64,000 bases of DNA from assembly GCA_000209815.1 (NCBI GenBank), contig FP929036.1, positions 2,136,056 to 2,200,055 of the forward strand, given 5' to 3'. The notes beneath the pieces are model-generated. The model was not told where the DNA came from. It ran no database searches and saw only the letters and a program-made list of their open reading frames with translations. Position numbers and translations under genes: made by a program. Of the stretch, positions 29,607 to 37,897 are shown piece by piece; the stretch's first letter is position 1; each line of letters starts with the position of its first letter. This stretch comes from Butyrivibrio fibrisolvens 16/4 (lineage in GTDB: Bacteria; Bacillota; Clostridia; Lachnospirales; Lachnospiraceae).

Positions 29607-30464
29607 TTACTTTACTGCGTCTTCAACGATGAAGTTATCAATTAATCGCACCTTGTCTCCAAAATAAACAGCCACTGCTGTAAGGATAGGACCATCAATC
29701 TTATCCACCTTTTGAAGCTCGTTCCAGTCTACTATTTCCACATAATCAACTCTTGCAAGTGGCTCAGACTCGATGATATCTGTAACAGCCTTCTTTACCA
29801 CATTTGCATCCTTCTCACCTGAGCGAACCATCTCTTCACCTACTGTAAGTGCCTTGTGAAGAACAAGAGCCTTTTCACGCTCTTCCTCAGAAAGATAAGT
29901 ATTACGTGAACTCTTTGCAAGACCGCTTTCCTCGCGGATGATTGGGCAGCCAATGATTTCAATGTTGAAATTTAAGTCGCGAACCATACGTTTAACGATT
30001 GCAAGCTGCTGCGCATCCTTCTGACCAAAGTATGCCTTGTCAGCCTCTGTAATATTGAAAAGCTTGCTAACAACAGTGCATACTCCGTTAAAGTGGATAG
30101 GACGGCTCTTTCCGCAAAGCTCTGTTGATAAAGTATCCACACCAACATAAGAATGGAATCCCTCGAGATACATCTCAGATGGCTCTGGATGGAAAATCAA
30201 ATCAGTACCAAGACCCTCGCATAATTCACAATCAGCGTCGAAGTCCCTAGGATATGTAGCTAAATCTTCCTTTGGTCCAAACTGTATCGGATTTACGAAG
30301 TCAGAAACTATTACCTTGTCACACTCCCCACGTGCGCGCTTAATAAGGCTTGCGTGCCCCTCATGTAAATACCCCATTGTAGGAACAAGACCAATTGTAA
30401 GCCCCTGCTTTTTCCACTCTCTTACATTCTCTTTAACTTCTTTTATAGTTGTAGCCTTTATCAT
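29607..30464 (-). CDS. panC: Pantothenate synthetase
   Basis: 285 residues, normal length. ATP-binding GLVPTMGYLHEGHASL (HxGH type), FVNPIQFGPKEDLATYPR, KAYFGQKDAQQL and SSRNTYLS are all typical. It joins pantoate and beta-alanine. It begins 2 bases after the panB stop region. Confidence 0.96.
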   Translation of the reverse strand: MIKATTIKEVKENVREWKKQGLTIGLVPTMGYLHEGHASLIKRARGECDKVIVSDFVNPIQFGPKEDLATYPRDFDADCELCEGLGTDLIFHPEPSEMYLEGFHSYVGVDTLSTELCGKSRPIHFNGVCTVVSKLFNITEADKAYFGQKDAQQLAIVKRMVRDLNFNIEIIGCPIIREESGLAKSSRNTYLSEEEREKALVLHKALTVGEEMVRSGEKDANVVKKAVTDIIESEPLARVDYVEIVDWNELQKVDKIDGPILTAVAVYFGDKVRLIDNFIVEDAVK

Positions 30465-30466
30465 AA

Positions 30467-31350
30467 CTATGCCTCTACCCTTTCGTCTTCAAGTGTTACT
30501 GTAAATTCCTTTGTGGCTGCAGCCTTGCGAACCTCTTCCATAACCTCTGAATCAATTTTGAAATTGTGCTCTGCAGCAGGGAAAGCCTTTGACTTAACCT
30601 CTGAATCATACTCCTTGAATGCACGCTTCATTTCCTCACCGATATTTGCAAAATGCTTTACAAACTTTGGCTTGAATCCAGAGAACATTCCAAGCATATC
30701 CTGATATACAAGAACCTGACCATCGCAGCCATTTCCAGCACCAATACCGATTGTAGGAATTGTAAGCTCCTGAGAAATAAGAGTAGCAAGTTCCTCTGGA
30801 ACACACTCAAGTGTAACCATAAATGCGCCAGCTTCCTCAACAGCCTTTGCATCCTTGAGAATCTGGATAGCACGCTCCACGTTCTTTCCCTGAACCTTAA
30901 AACCACCAAAGGCATTGATAGACTGTGGTGTAAGACCAATATGTGCAACTACTGGAATATCCGCATTTACGATAGCACGAATCTGCTCACAAACTGATGC
31001 ACCGCCCTCAAGCTTTACAGCCTGTGCATGGCCTTCCTTTATAAGACGTCCTGCATTTTTTACTGCATCATAAACTGATGTCTGATAAGACATGAATGGC
31101 ATATCTGCCACAAGAAATGTATCCTTAAGACCTCTTGAAACTGATGCACAATGATGAATAATATCATCAACTGTAACAGGGAGTGTATCGCTATATCCCA
31201 TCATTGTCATTCCAAGGGAATCACCAATAAGAATTGCATTGATTCCAGACTCCTCCATAAGGCATGCTGTTGAATAGTCGTAGCAAGTAAGCATGCTGAT
31301 TTTTCCCCGTCTTTCTTCATCTGCTGAAGTGTTGTAACTGTGTTTTTCAT
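30467..31350 (-). CDS. panB: 3-methyl-2-oxobutanoate hydroxymethyltransferase (frame split near start)
   Basis: About 294 residues when one base is restored in the T run at 31300-31304. The start [17 protein letters not shown] then joins [15 protein letters not shown], as in other PanB proteins, behind AGGAG five bases from ATG 31350. Further marks: [14 protein letters not shown] (metal-binding Asp), [15 protein letters not shown] and IGIGAG. It makes ketopantoate. The later internal start at 31294 would lose the normal N-terminus. Confidence 0.93.
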
Positions 31351-31357
31351 TATTCTC

Positions 31358-32209
31358 CTAATCCTCCTGATTTTTAAGAAGAAGCTCCAATTCACTATAA
31401 TCTGTTTCTGGATGCTTTGATTTTGCAATCTCCAGTGTTTTCATTGAAAGAATTCGATAGATTTCTCTATCAAGCCCCGCAAAGGTATCCATATGTTTTT
31501 CTACAGTACCTTTGTCGTTTCTCTCAATTGGCCCAGTTAATGCCTTTTTTGTGCCAACCTCAAGAACCTTTCTCACATTTCCCATCAGTAGTGGTGCAAT
31601 TGCATCTCCCATCTGCTCCTCAGAGAATCCGCATATACGTAATTCATCCTCAGCTGCCTGAATAAGGGCAACCACCAGATTAGAGCAAAGTACCGCTGCC
31701 CCATGGTAACGGGTTTTCACATCACCACTAATCACTGAAATCTTAAGACCACTAGCCTCTAAAAGTGACTTAATTTCACCTATGTGATGCTCATTTCCTT
31801 CAATTGTAAATAGTGCTTTAGAAAGCTCCTGGTATGATCTGTATCTATCTGATACAGCCAGTAATGGATGGACCGAGAAACCGAATGCGCCAGTTTCTTC
31901 AATATCCCAAAAGACGTTCGAAGATAAAGAACCGCTGCAATGACATATCATTTTTCCAGCAATATGCATGTGTTTAATGCTATTCCATACGCTTATGATT
32001 TCATCGTCTGGAACAGTAATGAACACTGTATCACTTTCTTCAATTAATGTCTCTAAATTTTGAAAATGTTTTGATTTGGTAAATTTCGCTGCTTCTGCAG
32101 CAGATGTAGACGTGCGGCTGTAGTAGCCTGCAAGATTATGCTGGGTAATTTCAAAGAGCATTCCAAGAGAACAGCCCACTTTTCCAGCACCAACAAATCC
32201 AACCTTCAT
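31358..32209 (-). CDS. panG: Ketopantoate reductase of the PanG / DUF2520 type
   Basis: About 283 residues from the ATG behind AAGGAGGTGTTGCTT. N-terminal Rossmann motif VGFVGAGKVGCSLG, then FITVPDDEI, HCSGSLSS, HPLLAVSD and a C-terminal helical DUF2520 domain (YHGAAVLCSNLVVAL, LTGPIERND). Proteins of this kind replace PanE in Francisella (PanG) and occur in pan operons. Position at the head of panB-panC-panD supports reduction of ketopantoate to pantoate. Confidence 0.82.
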   Translation of the reverse strand: MKVGFVGAGKVGCSLGMLFEITQHNLAGYYSRTSTSAAEAAKFTKSKHFQNLETLIEESDTVFITVPDDEIISVWNSIKHMHIAGKMICHCSGSLSSNVFWDIEETGAFGFSVHPLLAVSDRYRSYQELSKALFTIEGNEHHIGEIKSLLEASGLKISVISGDVKTRYHGAAVLCSNLVVALIQAAEDELRICGFSEEQMGDAIAPLLMGNVRKVLEVGTKKALTGPIERNDKGTVEKHMDTFAGLDREIYRILSMKTLEIAKSKHPETDYSELELLLKNQED

Positions 32210-32258
32210 AAGCAACACCTCCTTCGTAATATAGAGGTGATACAGTCTCGTTCATATA

Positions 32259-32346
32259 GATACGAGCATGCCATCCGGCGTACCTTTTTAAAATTTAGAA
32301 GCTAAAAGGTATAGTTTCTTTCGAATACCATCCGAAGGACACTATA
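32259..32346 (-). ncRNA. Tandem-hairpin leader RNA upstream of the pan operon (pan-motif candidate)
   Basis: Transcribed on the minus strand. Hairpin 1 (32310-32346): outer TATAGT/ACTATA, inner CTTCG pairing with CGAAAG with one bulged A, loop GATGGTATT. Hairpin 2 (32259-32284): GGTACG/CGTATC. Both hairpins expose CGGATGG followed by [TC]AT at equivalent sites. The position before pantothenate genes, the tandem layout and the bulged A recall the published pan RNA motif; I cannot verify the consensus here. Confidence 0.55.
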
Positions 32347-32380
32347 GCATTTGTGTGGAGCAAAGTAAATACTCTCAGAA

Positions 32381-32440
32381 ACAAAAAGCGAGTCTATTCC
32401 AGCTTTATAAATCATTTATAGACTAGAATAGACTCGCTTT
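32381..32440 (-). terminator. Terminator of sdaAB
   Basis: A 15-bp stem (32385-32399 with 32426-32440), then TTTTTGTTTC on the minus strand, 3 bases after the stop codon. Confidence 0.88.
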
Positions 32441-32442
32441 AA

Positions 32443-33102
32443 TTACTTAGGTGAATAATATGATACGTTCAATATGCCTTCAAGAGTAGAAAGCTCCTGA
32501 CGGGTAGCTACTGGAACCTCGTCGTCGCATTCGATGACCATGACAGCTTCGCCACCACGATTCTTACGATGTAGCTGCATGGTAGCGATATTGATGCCCT
32601 GGGTTCCAAGAAGTCTTGTGACTTCGGTGATGTAGCCAGGCTGATCCACGTTGTGTACGATAAGTGTTGGGCTTTCCCCAGAAAAGCTGACATCCACACC
32701 ATCCAGCTGACAAACCTCGATTCGTCCACCACCAAGTGATGCAGCAATTACCTCTACCACTGCCCCGCTAGCGCCATGCATAACTATCTTGGCTGAATTA
32801 GGGTGAGCATCACCTAGATCAATTGTACTAATAGTAAAATCAAGACCATATTCCTTTGCCAGTTCGAAGCTTTCAGGAATGCGAATGTCATCTACATCCA
32901 TTCCTATAAGCCCAGCAACCAAGGCTTTATCAGTACCGTGACCCTTTCCAGTTTTGGCAAAGGAACCATGTAAATAAATCTCTGCTCTTTCTATCTTTTC
33001 CCCCATCAGCTTGTGGCACACATTGCCGATTTTGGCTGCACCTGCTGTATGAGAGCTGGATGGTCCTACCATTACTGGACCTATTATGTCGAATAAATTC
33101 AT
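32443..33102 (-). CDS. sdaAB: L-serine ammonia-lyase, iron-sulphur dependent, beta subunit
   Basis: 219 residues. N-terminal FDIIGPVMVGPSSSHTAGA, GSFAKTGKGHGTDKALVAG and HPNSAKI mark the beta domain; the C-terminal ACT domain (about 150-219) carries LIVHNVDQPGYITEVT and NIATMQLHRKNRGG. It pairs with SdaAA at 28333. ACT domains in this family usually bind serine. It is transcribed alone, away from the pan leader RNA. Confidence 0.94.
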   Translation of the reverse strand: MNLFDIIGPVMVGPSSSHTAGAAKIGNVCHKLMGEKIERAEIYLHGSFAKTGKGHGTDKALVAGLIGMDVDDIRIPESFELAKEYGLDFTISTIDLGDAHPNSAKIVMHGASGAVVEVIAASLGGGRIEVCQLDGVDVSFSGESPTLIVHNVDQPGYITEVTRLLGTQGINIATMQLHRKNRGGEAVMVIECDDEVPVATRQELSTLEGILNVSYYSPK

Positions 33103-33121
33103 ATATTTAACACCTCATCAG

Positions 33122-33155
33122 TTACAAAAAAATGGAGGAGCACTACGCTCCTCCA
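33122..33155 (-). terminator. Terminator of the GH43 gene
   Basis: TGGAGGAGC-ACTAC-GCTCCTCCA (33133-33155) followed on the minus strand by seven T residues. Confidence 0.85.
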
Positions 33156-33199
33156 CTCATTATACAATACAAATTACAATAAGTAACTATCCCTTATTT

Positions 33200-35554
33200 T
33201 TACTGAACATCAATGCTGATGCTTCCAACATTGCCTGAGCCGTTAAATCCAAATTCTACGCTTCCGCCATTTGGAATAGATGAGTTCCAATCTACTGGTG
33301 TAAGTACATATGAATCACCTGATTCCTTTACGTTAACGTTCCAGCTAGAATCCATCTTTACTTCGCTCTTCTTAAGCTTAAGTGTCCAACCATTTACAGT
33401 TTTTCCTGTATTGTTAGATACCTTAATGTTTGCTGTATAGCCGCTTCCCCAGCTGTTAACAGTAGCCTTAGCTGTAAGACCACTTTCTGTAGATGGCTGT
33501 GGAGCTGGTGTTGGTGTTGGCTTTGCTGTTGGAGCTGGAGTTGGTGTAGGTGTTGGCTGAGCCTGTGAACCACCGTTAACCTTCTCAAACTGCCACTGCT
33601 GATTTGGATTTCCATAGTATGTCCACTGGCATACGTTTGTGCCGTCAGCTGTTTTGTGCTCATAAACATCAATGTACTTTGTACCAGCTGATGTCTTTGT
33701 AGCGATTGTGTATACACCACTCTTGTTTGTATTCTTTACTACAAACTGCTGTGGGTCGTGTGCATATGCATTGTAAATCTGAAGATTTGCACCATCCTCA
33801 TCCTTACCATTTGCAACGTCAAGCATGAAATCTCCAAGTCCTGACTTAAGTGAAATGTAACCATTTCCTAAGTTCTGAACATACCACTTCTGTCCATCAA
33901 CGCCTGTACCTCTTGAAATACATACATTTGTAGCTGCCTTAGCTGAGTTGCCCTCAACTGTAAGGTACTTCTGTGAAAGTGTGTTCTTGAGATAGTACCA
34001 ACCATCTGCAATGTTTGCTGTAGTATTTGCATCTACATTCTGTGATGGTGTTGGTGTAGGTGTTGGAGTTGGTGTAGGCTGTGCTGCACTTCCACCATTG
34101 TCTGTGTTTGCCTTCCATCTATCAAATCCAAATGAACCGCGGAATACAAATACGATATCCTTTGCTCCGTTTACATTTCTTACGTTAGCTGTGAAATCCT
34201 TGAAGGAACCACTTGTATTTGAAACATTGATTGTTCCAAGTAATGTACCAGACTGTGAGCCTTCTCTTACCTCGATGCTTCCATTTCCACCACTTTGAAC
34301 TGTAGCTGTGATAGACTTAACACCCTTAGAGAACTGTACGCCCTTAACCTTTGTGAAATCACCATTGTTAATATCTGTTACCCATGCAGAACCATCGCCA
34401 TTACCGCGAACCTTGATTCCAGCCTGTGTAAACATTGTCTCAGCCTGTACCCACTCGTATGGGTTTACTGAAGGATTCATAGGAACACCAGCCATAGTCT
34501 GTTTGATAGTCTGGATTCTTCCACCAGAAACATTAACTCTGTCAATCTGAGTTGTTCTGTAGCCCAGGTTCTTCATAACTGCATTTTGAACAGTCATTGT
34601 ATGGTAAGCAATGTAGTAATTTCCCTTGAACTCAAAAATCTGATGATGATTGTTTCCCGCAGAGCCATTGAAGAATGAGCCTGGGTTTGCCATAATTTCA
34701 CCCTGATATGTGAAAGGTCCCATAGGGTTACGGCTTGTCATAACCTGAATTGTTGCATTTCTAAATCCGTTTCTGCAGTTCCAGTTTGAGCAATATGAGT
34801 AGTAGTATGTGTTGCCAATCTTGTTAATTCCTGAATCCTCGAAAAGATAAGGAGCATCAATCATAGCAGCAGTACCTACTGTACTAATCATATCGTTTCC
34901 AAGCTTGATAACTCTTGCTGTCTTTGGATTTGCATCCTGTCCTCTTGGAACACCACCACCAAAGTAGAGGTAGCCTGTTCCATCACTGTCTACTAAAACA
35001 GCTGGATCAAAAAGCCATTCTACATTACAGTTTGGAGTTGCTTTTGTAATGAAAGCATGTCCAAGTGGATCACGCCATGGACCTGTTGGGCTGTCTGCTG
35101 TAAGAACGCCTATAGAGCTTGCATTGTTTGCAAAATAAAGGAAGAACTTATCTCTACCATTAATTCTCTTGCAGCAAATTGTAGGAGCCCAAGAATTGCT
35201 AGCCCATCTAGCAGCACCATTGCTACCACCTACATTAATCTGACCATGGTCAGTCCAGTTAACCATATCTGATGAAGAATAGCAGTTTAACTGATTAATT
35301 TTTCCATATGAATTTTGTGCATGAGTAGCCTCATATTCCTGGCTATCATTTGTTGTATATACATACACTCTGTTGTTGTAAACAAGAACTGCTGGATCAG
35401 CGCCATAGTTCTGGCTCACAAGTGGATTATTCTCGTTATCTCCTTTTACGTAGCTGCCATTAACTACTGTTGCAGCTTCTGCACTTACCGCTGTGCTAAA
35501 AAGCATTGCGCCAGTAACGGCTACACAAAAGAACTTCTTGATATACTTATTCAT
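33200..35554 (-). CDS. Secreted GH43 arabinofuranosidase/xylosidase with CBM6, CBM13 and CBM2
   Basis: 784 residues. Signal peptide ending SAEAA (about 28); GH43 propeller (about 35-330) with catalytic Asp in GADPAVLVYNN, Asp in WLFDPAVLVDSDG and Glu in YLFEDSGINKIGN; a CBM6-like jelly roll (about 350-475, WVQAETMFTQAGI...FGFDRW); a PT linker; a ricin-type beta-trefoil CBM13 (about 500-645, GWYYLKNTLSQKYLTVEG, QQWQFEK); a second PT linker; CBM2 (about 685-784). It resembles arabinoxylan arabinofuranohydrolases. It acts outside the cell next to the GH10 xylanase, sharing about 290 near-identical C-terminal residues with it. Confidence 0.88.
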   Translation of the reverse strand: MNKYIKKFFCVAVTGAMLFSTAVSAEAATVVNGSYVKGDNENNPLVSQNYGADPAVLVYNNRVYVYTTNDSQEYEATHAQNSYGKINQLNCYSSSDMVNWTDHGQINVGGSNGAARWASNSWAPTICCKRINGRDKFFLYFANNASSIGVLTADSPTGPWRDPLGHAFITKATPNCNVEWLFDPAVLVDSDGTGYLYFGGGVPRGQDANPKTARVIKLGNDMISTVGTAAMIDAPYLFEDSGINKIGNTYYYSYCSNWNCRNGFRNATIQVMTSRNPMGPFTYQGEIMANPGSFFNGSAGNNHHQIFEFKGNYYIAYHTMTVQNAVMKNLGYRTTQIDRVNVSGGRIQTIKQTMAGVPMNPSVNPYEWVQAETMFTQAGIKVRGNGDGSAWVTDINNGDFTKVKGVQFSKGVKSITATVQSGGNGSIEVREGSQSGTLLGTINVSNTSGSFKDFTANVRNVNGAKDIVFVFRGSFGFDRWKANTDNGGSAAQPTPTPTPTPTPSQNVDANTTANIADGWYYLKNTLSQKYLTVEGNSAKAATNVCISRGTGVDGQKWYVQNLGNGYISLKSGLGDFMLDVANGKDEDGANLQIYNAYAHDPQQFVVKNTNKSGVYTIATKTSAGTKYIDVYEHKTADGTNVCQWTYYGNPNQQWQFEKVNGGSQAQPTPTPTPAPTAKPTPTPAPQPSTESGLTAKATVNSWGSGYTANIKVSNNTGKTVNGWTLKLKKSEVKMDSSWNVNVKESGDSYVLTPVDWNSSIPNGGSVEFGFNGSGNVGSISIDVQ

Positions 35555-35593
35555 ACATTATCCCTCGATGAAATTATTAATTTGAGTTATAAG

Positions 35594-35608
35594 TACAAGC
35601 AGGGGAGA
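35594..35608 (+). promoter_or_regulatory. Shared 15-bp element upstream of the GH43 gene
   Basis: TACAAGCAGGGGAGA; the exact reverse complement lies at 37747-37761 upstream of the GH10 gene. It sits 40-54 bases before the GH43 start. Candidate binding site of a xylan-responsive regulator. Confidence 0.45.
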
Positions 35609-35640
35609 GTCTGTATTTTTAATTACTAAGTATAATCTTC

Positions 35641-37713
35641 TTACTGAACATCAATGCTAATGCTTCCAACATTTCCTGAGCCGTTGAAGCCAAATTCTAC
35701 GCTTCCACCGTTAGGAATAGATGAGTTCCAATCAACTGGTGTAATTACATAAGAATCACCTGATTCCTTTACATTTACATTCCAGCTAGAATCCATCTTT
35801 ACTTCGCTCTTCTTAAGCTTAAGTGTCCAACCATTTACAGTCTTTCCTGTGTTGTTAGAAACCTTGATGTTTGCTGTGTAACCGCTGCCCCAGCTGTTGA
35901 TTGTAGCCTTTGCTGTAAGGCCTGCTCCTGTTGAAGGCTGTGGAGTTGGTGTTGGCTGTGGCTTTGGAGTTGGTGTAGGTGTTGGCTGAGCCTGTGATCC
36001 ACCATTTGCCTTCTCAAACTGCCACTGCTGATTTGGATTTCCATAATATGTCCACTGGCATACGTTTGTGCCATCAGCTGTCTTGTGCTCGTAAACATCA
36101 ACATACTTAGAACCATTAGATGTCTTTGTAGCGATTGTGTATACGCCGCTCTTGTTTGTATTCTTTACGATAAACTGCTGTGGATCGTGAGCATAAGCAT
36201 TGTAGATCTGAAGGTTTGCACCATCCTCATCCTTGCCATTAGCTACATCAAGCATGAAATCGCCAAGACCAGACTTAAGTGAGATGTATCCATTTCCAAG
36301 ATTCTGAACATACCACTTCTGACCATCAACGCCAGTGCCCTTTGAAATGCATACGTTTGTAGCGGCCTTAGCTGTGTTGCCTTCAACTGTAAGGTACTTC
36401 TGTGAAAGTGTATTCTTGAGGTAGTACCATCCATCTGCAATATTTGCTGTAGAGTTCTTATCTACATTCTGTGATGGAGTTGGTGTTGGTGTTGGCTGTG
36501 GCTTTGGAGTTGGTGTAGGTGTTGGTCTAGTACCTGGGTTTGAACCTGGCTGACCAATTACATCTGTGTAAGCCTTGATTACGCTGTTGTAAGACTGCTT
36601 AGCCTGACCTGGTCTAGAGAACAATAATGGAGCAGAATTGCTAATCCATGTTGTCTGATCAGAAAGTCCCCACCAAGTAATACTTGTAATCTTGCCACCG
36701 TTCTTCTTAGCTGTATTGATATTTTTGAAGAGCTGATAAGCGTAATTAGCCATATCATTATCGCCCTTGTTAGTAATATCCATCTCAGTAATCTGAACTT
36801 CGAAACCTGCTCTTAAGAATGAGTTAAGTGCTGTTGTATAGTAATCAACTGAAGGGAAGCCTGTTCCAAGGTGAGACTGCATACCTACACCTGCACAAAC
36901 CTTTCTGCCCTGGTTGATATAGTTTACAAGTGTGATTACATCATTAACTTCCATATATGTGTTGTAATCGTTGTAGAAAAGCTTTACAGAATCTGTAAGC
37001 TTGAAATACTCAAGTGTGTCGTAAGCATAGTTGAAAGCCTTCTTTACATAAGAAGCATTCTTTCTGTTATTTCCATAAACTGCTTCCCAACCTGAGTTAT
37101 TTGCATGTAAAATCTCATTTGCTACGTCCCATGCATAAACAACACTACCATACTGGTTTGTGTATACATGGTTCATAACTGTCTTTACATACATTTCAAG
37201 ACGTGCATCCATAACAGATGAATTAACAAAACCTGCTCCACCGCTATAGTTGCTACGGAAGAACCAAGAAGGTGTCTGTGAATGCCATACTAATGTATGA
37301 GCTCTCATCTTGAGACCATTCTGGTAACAGATTTTCATAACCTCATCAACTGTGCTGAAGTTAATCTGTGGTACGTACTGCTCTCTGTAATTATCTGGGA
37401 TATAGTAGCCCTGATTCTTAGCCTGTGAAACTGAGATAAGTCTTGCAGAACCGCCAAGTAATGCGTCTGGCTTCATCTCGTTTTCAAGAGTAATACTGTT
37501 GTAGTGCTGCTTTAAGAAATTAAGCTGCCCTGCATCTCTAAGCTGATAGAGATTGATACATGTTCCTGAATAACCATATGTGTTTCCATAGGTATTAAGG
37601 AGTGTTGCCTGTGCTGCGTTTGCAGTAAGGCTTGGTGCTGATGCAAGCATTGTAAATGCGCAAGCAACAGCAAGGAGTTTCGAAGCGAAACTCTTCAACA
37701 ATTTTTTCTTCAT
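35641..37713 (-). CDS. Secreted GH10 endo-xylanase with CBM13 and CBM2
   Basis: About 690 residues from the ATG behind GGGGGATAATGAA; an earlier ATG overlaps the ribosome site. Signal peptide ending LTANAA; GH10 barrel (about 40-385) with ENEMKPDAL, RAHTLVWHSQTP, acid/base Glu in AWDVANEILH and nucleophile Glu in VQITEMDI; PT/PK linker; CBM13 trefoil; PT linker; CBM2 (last about 100 residues, WGSGYTANI, FGFNGSGNVG). It cleaves xylan backbone outside the cell. GH43 lies 87 bases downstream with no terminator seen between, so partial co-transcription is possible. Confidence 0.95.
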   Translation of the reverse strand: MKKKLLKSFASKLLAVACAFTMLASAPSLTANAAQATLLNTYGNTYGYSGTCINLYQLRDAGQLNFLKQHYNSITLENEMKPDALLGGSARLISVSQAKNQGYYIPDNYREQYVPQINFSTVDEVMKICYQNGLKMRAHTLVWHSQTPSWFFRSNYSGGAGFVNSSVMDARLEMYVKTVMNHVYTNQYGSVVYAWDVANEILHANNSGWEAVYGNNRKNASYVKKAFNYAYDTLEYFKLTDSVKLFYNDYNTYMEVNDVITLVNYINQGRKVCAGVGMQSHLGTGFPSVDYYTTALNSFLRAGFEVQITEMDITNKGDNDMANYAYQLFKNINTAKKNGGKITSITWWGLSDQTTWISNSAPLLFSRPGQAKQSYNSVIKAYTDVIGQPGSNPGTRPTPTPTPKPQPTPTPTPSQNVDKNSTANIADGWYYLKNTLSQKYLTVEGNTAKAATNVCISKGTGVDGQKWYVQNLGNGYISLKSGLGDFMLDVANGKDEDGANLQIYNAYAHDPQQFIVKNTNKSGVYTIATKTSNGSKYVDVYEHKTADGTNVCQWTYYGNPNQQWQFEKANGGSQAQPTPTPTPKPQPTPTPQPSTGAGLTAKATINSWGSGYTANIKVSNNTGKTVNGWTLKLKKSEVKMDSSWNVNVKESGDSYVITPVDWNSSIPNGGSVEFGFNGSGNVGSISIDVQ

Positions 37714-37746
37714 TTCATTATCCCCCATGAAATATTATTTAACTCG

Positions 37747-37761
37747 TCTCCCCTGCTTGTA
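37747..37761 (-). promoter_or_regulatory. Shared 15-bp element upstream of the GH10 gene
   Basis: Reads TACAAGCAGGGGAGA on the minus strand, 34-48 bases before the xylanase start; inverted relative to the copy at 35594-35608. Confidence 0.45.
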
Positions 37762-37839
37762 ATAATATTGTAACTTATCTGACATAAAATCACCTTTTTA
37801 ATTCTTGCTCTATAATTACTAATTATTGCCTTATATACA

Positions 37840-37874
37840 AAATAAAAAGGCATGTGGTTAATTGCCCACATGCC
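37840..37874 (-). terminator. Terminator of clpB
   Basis: GGCATGTGG (37849-37857) pairs with CCACATGCC (37866-37874); TTTTTATTTT follows on the minus strand. Confidence 0.9.
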
Positions 37875-37897
37875 TATCTATTATTTTACCATTTTTA

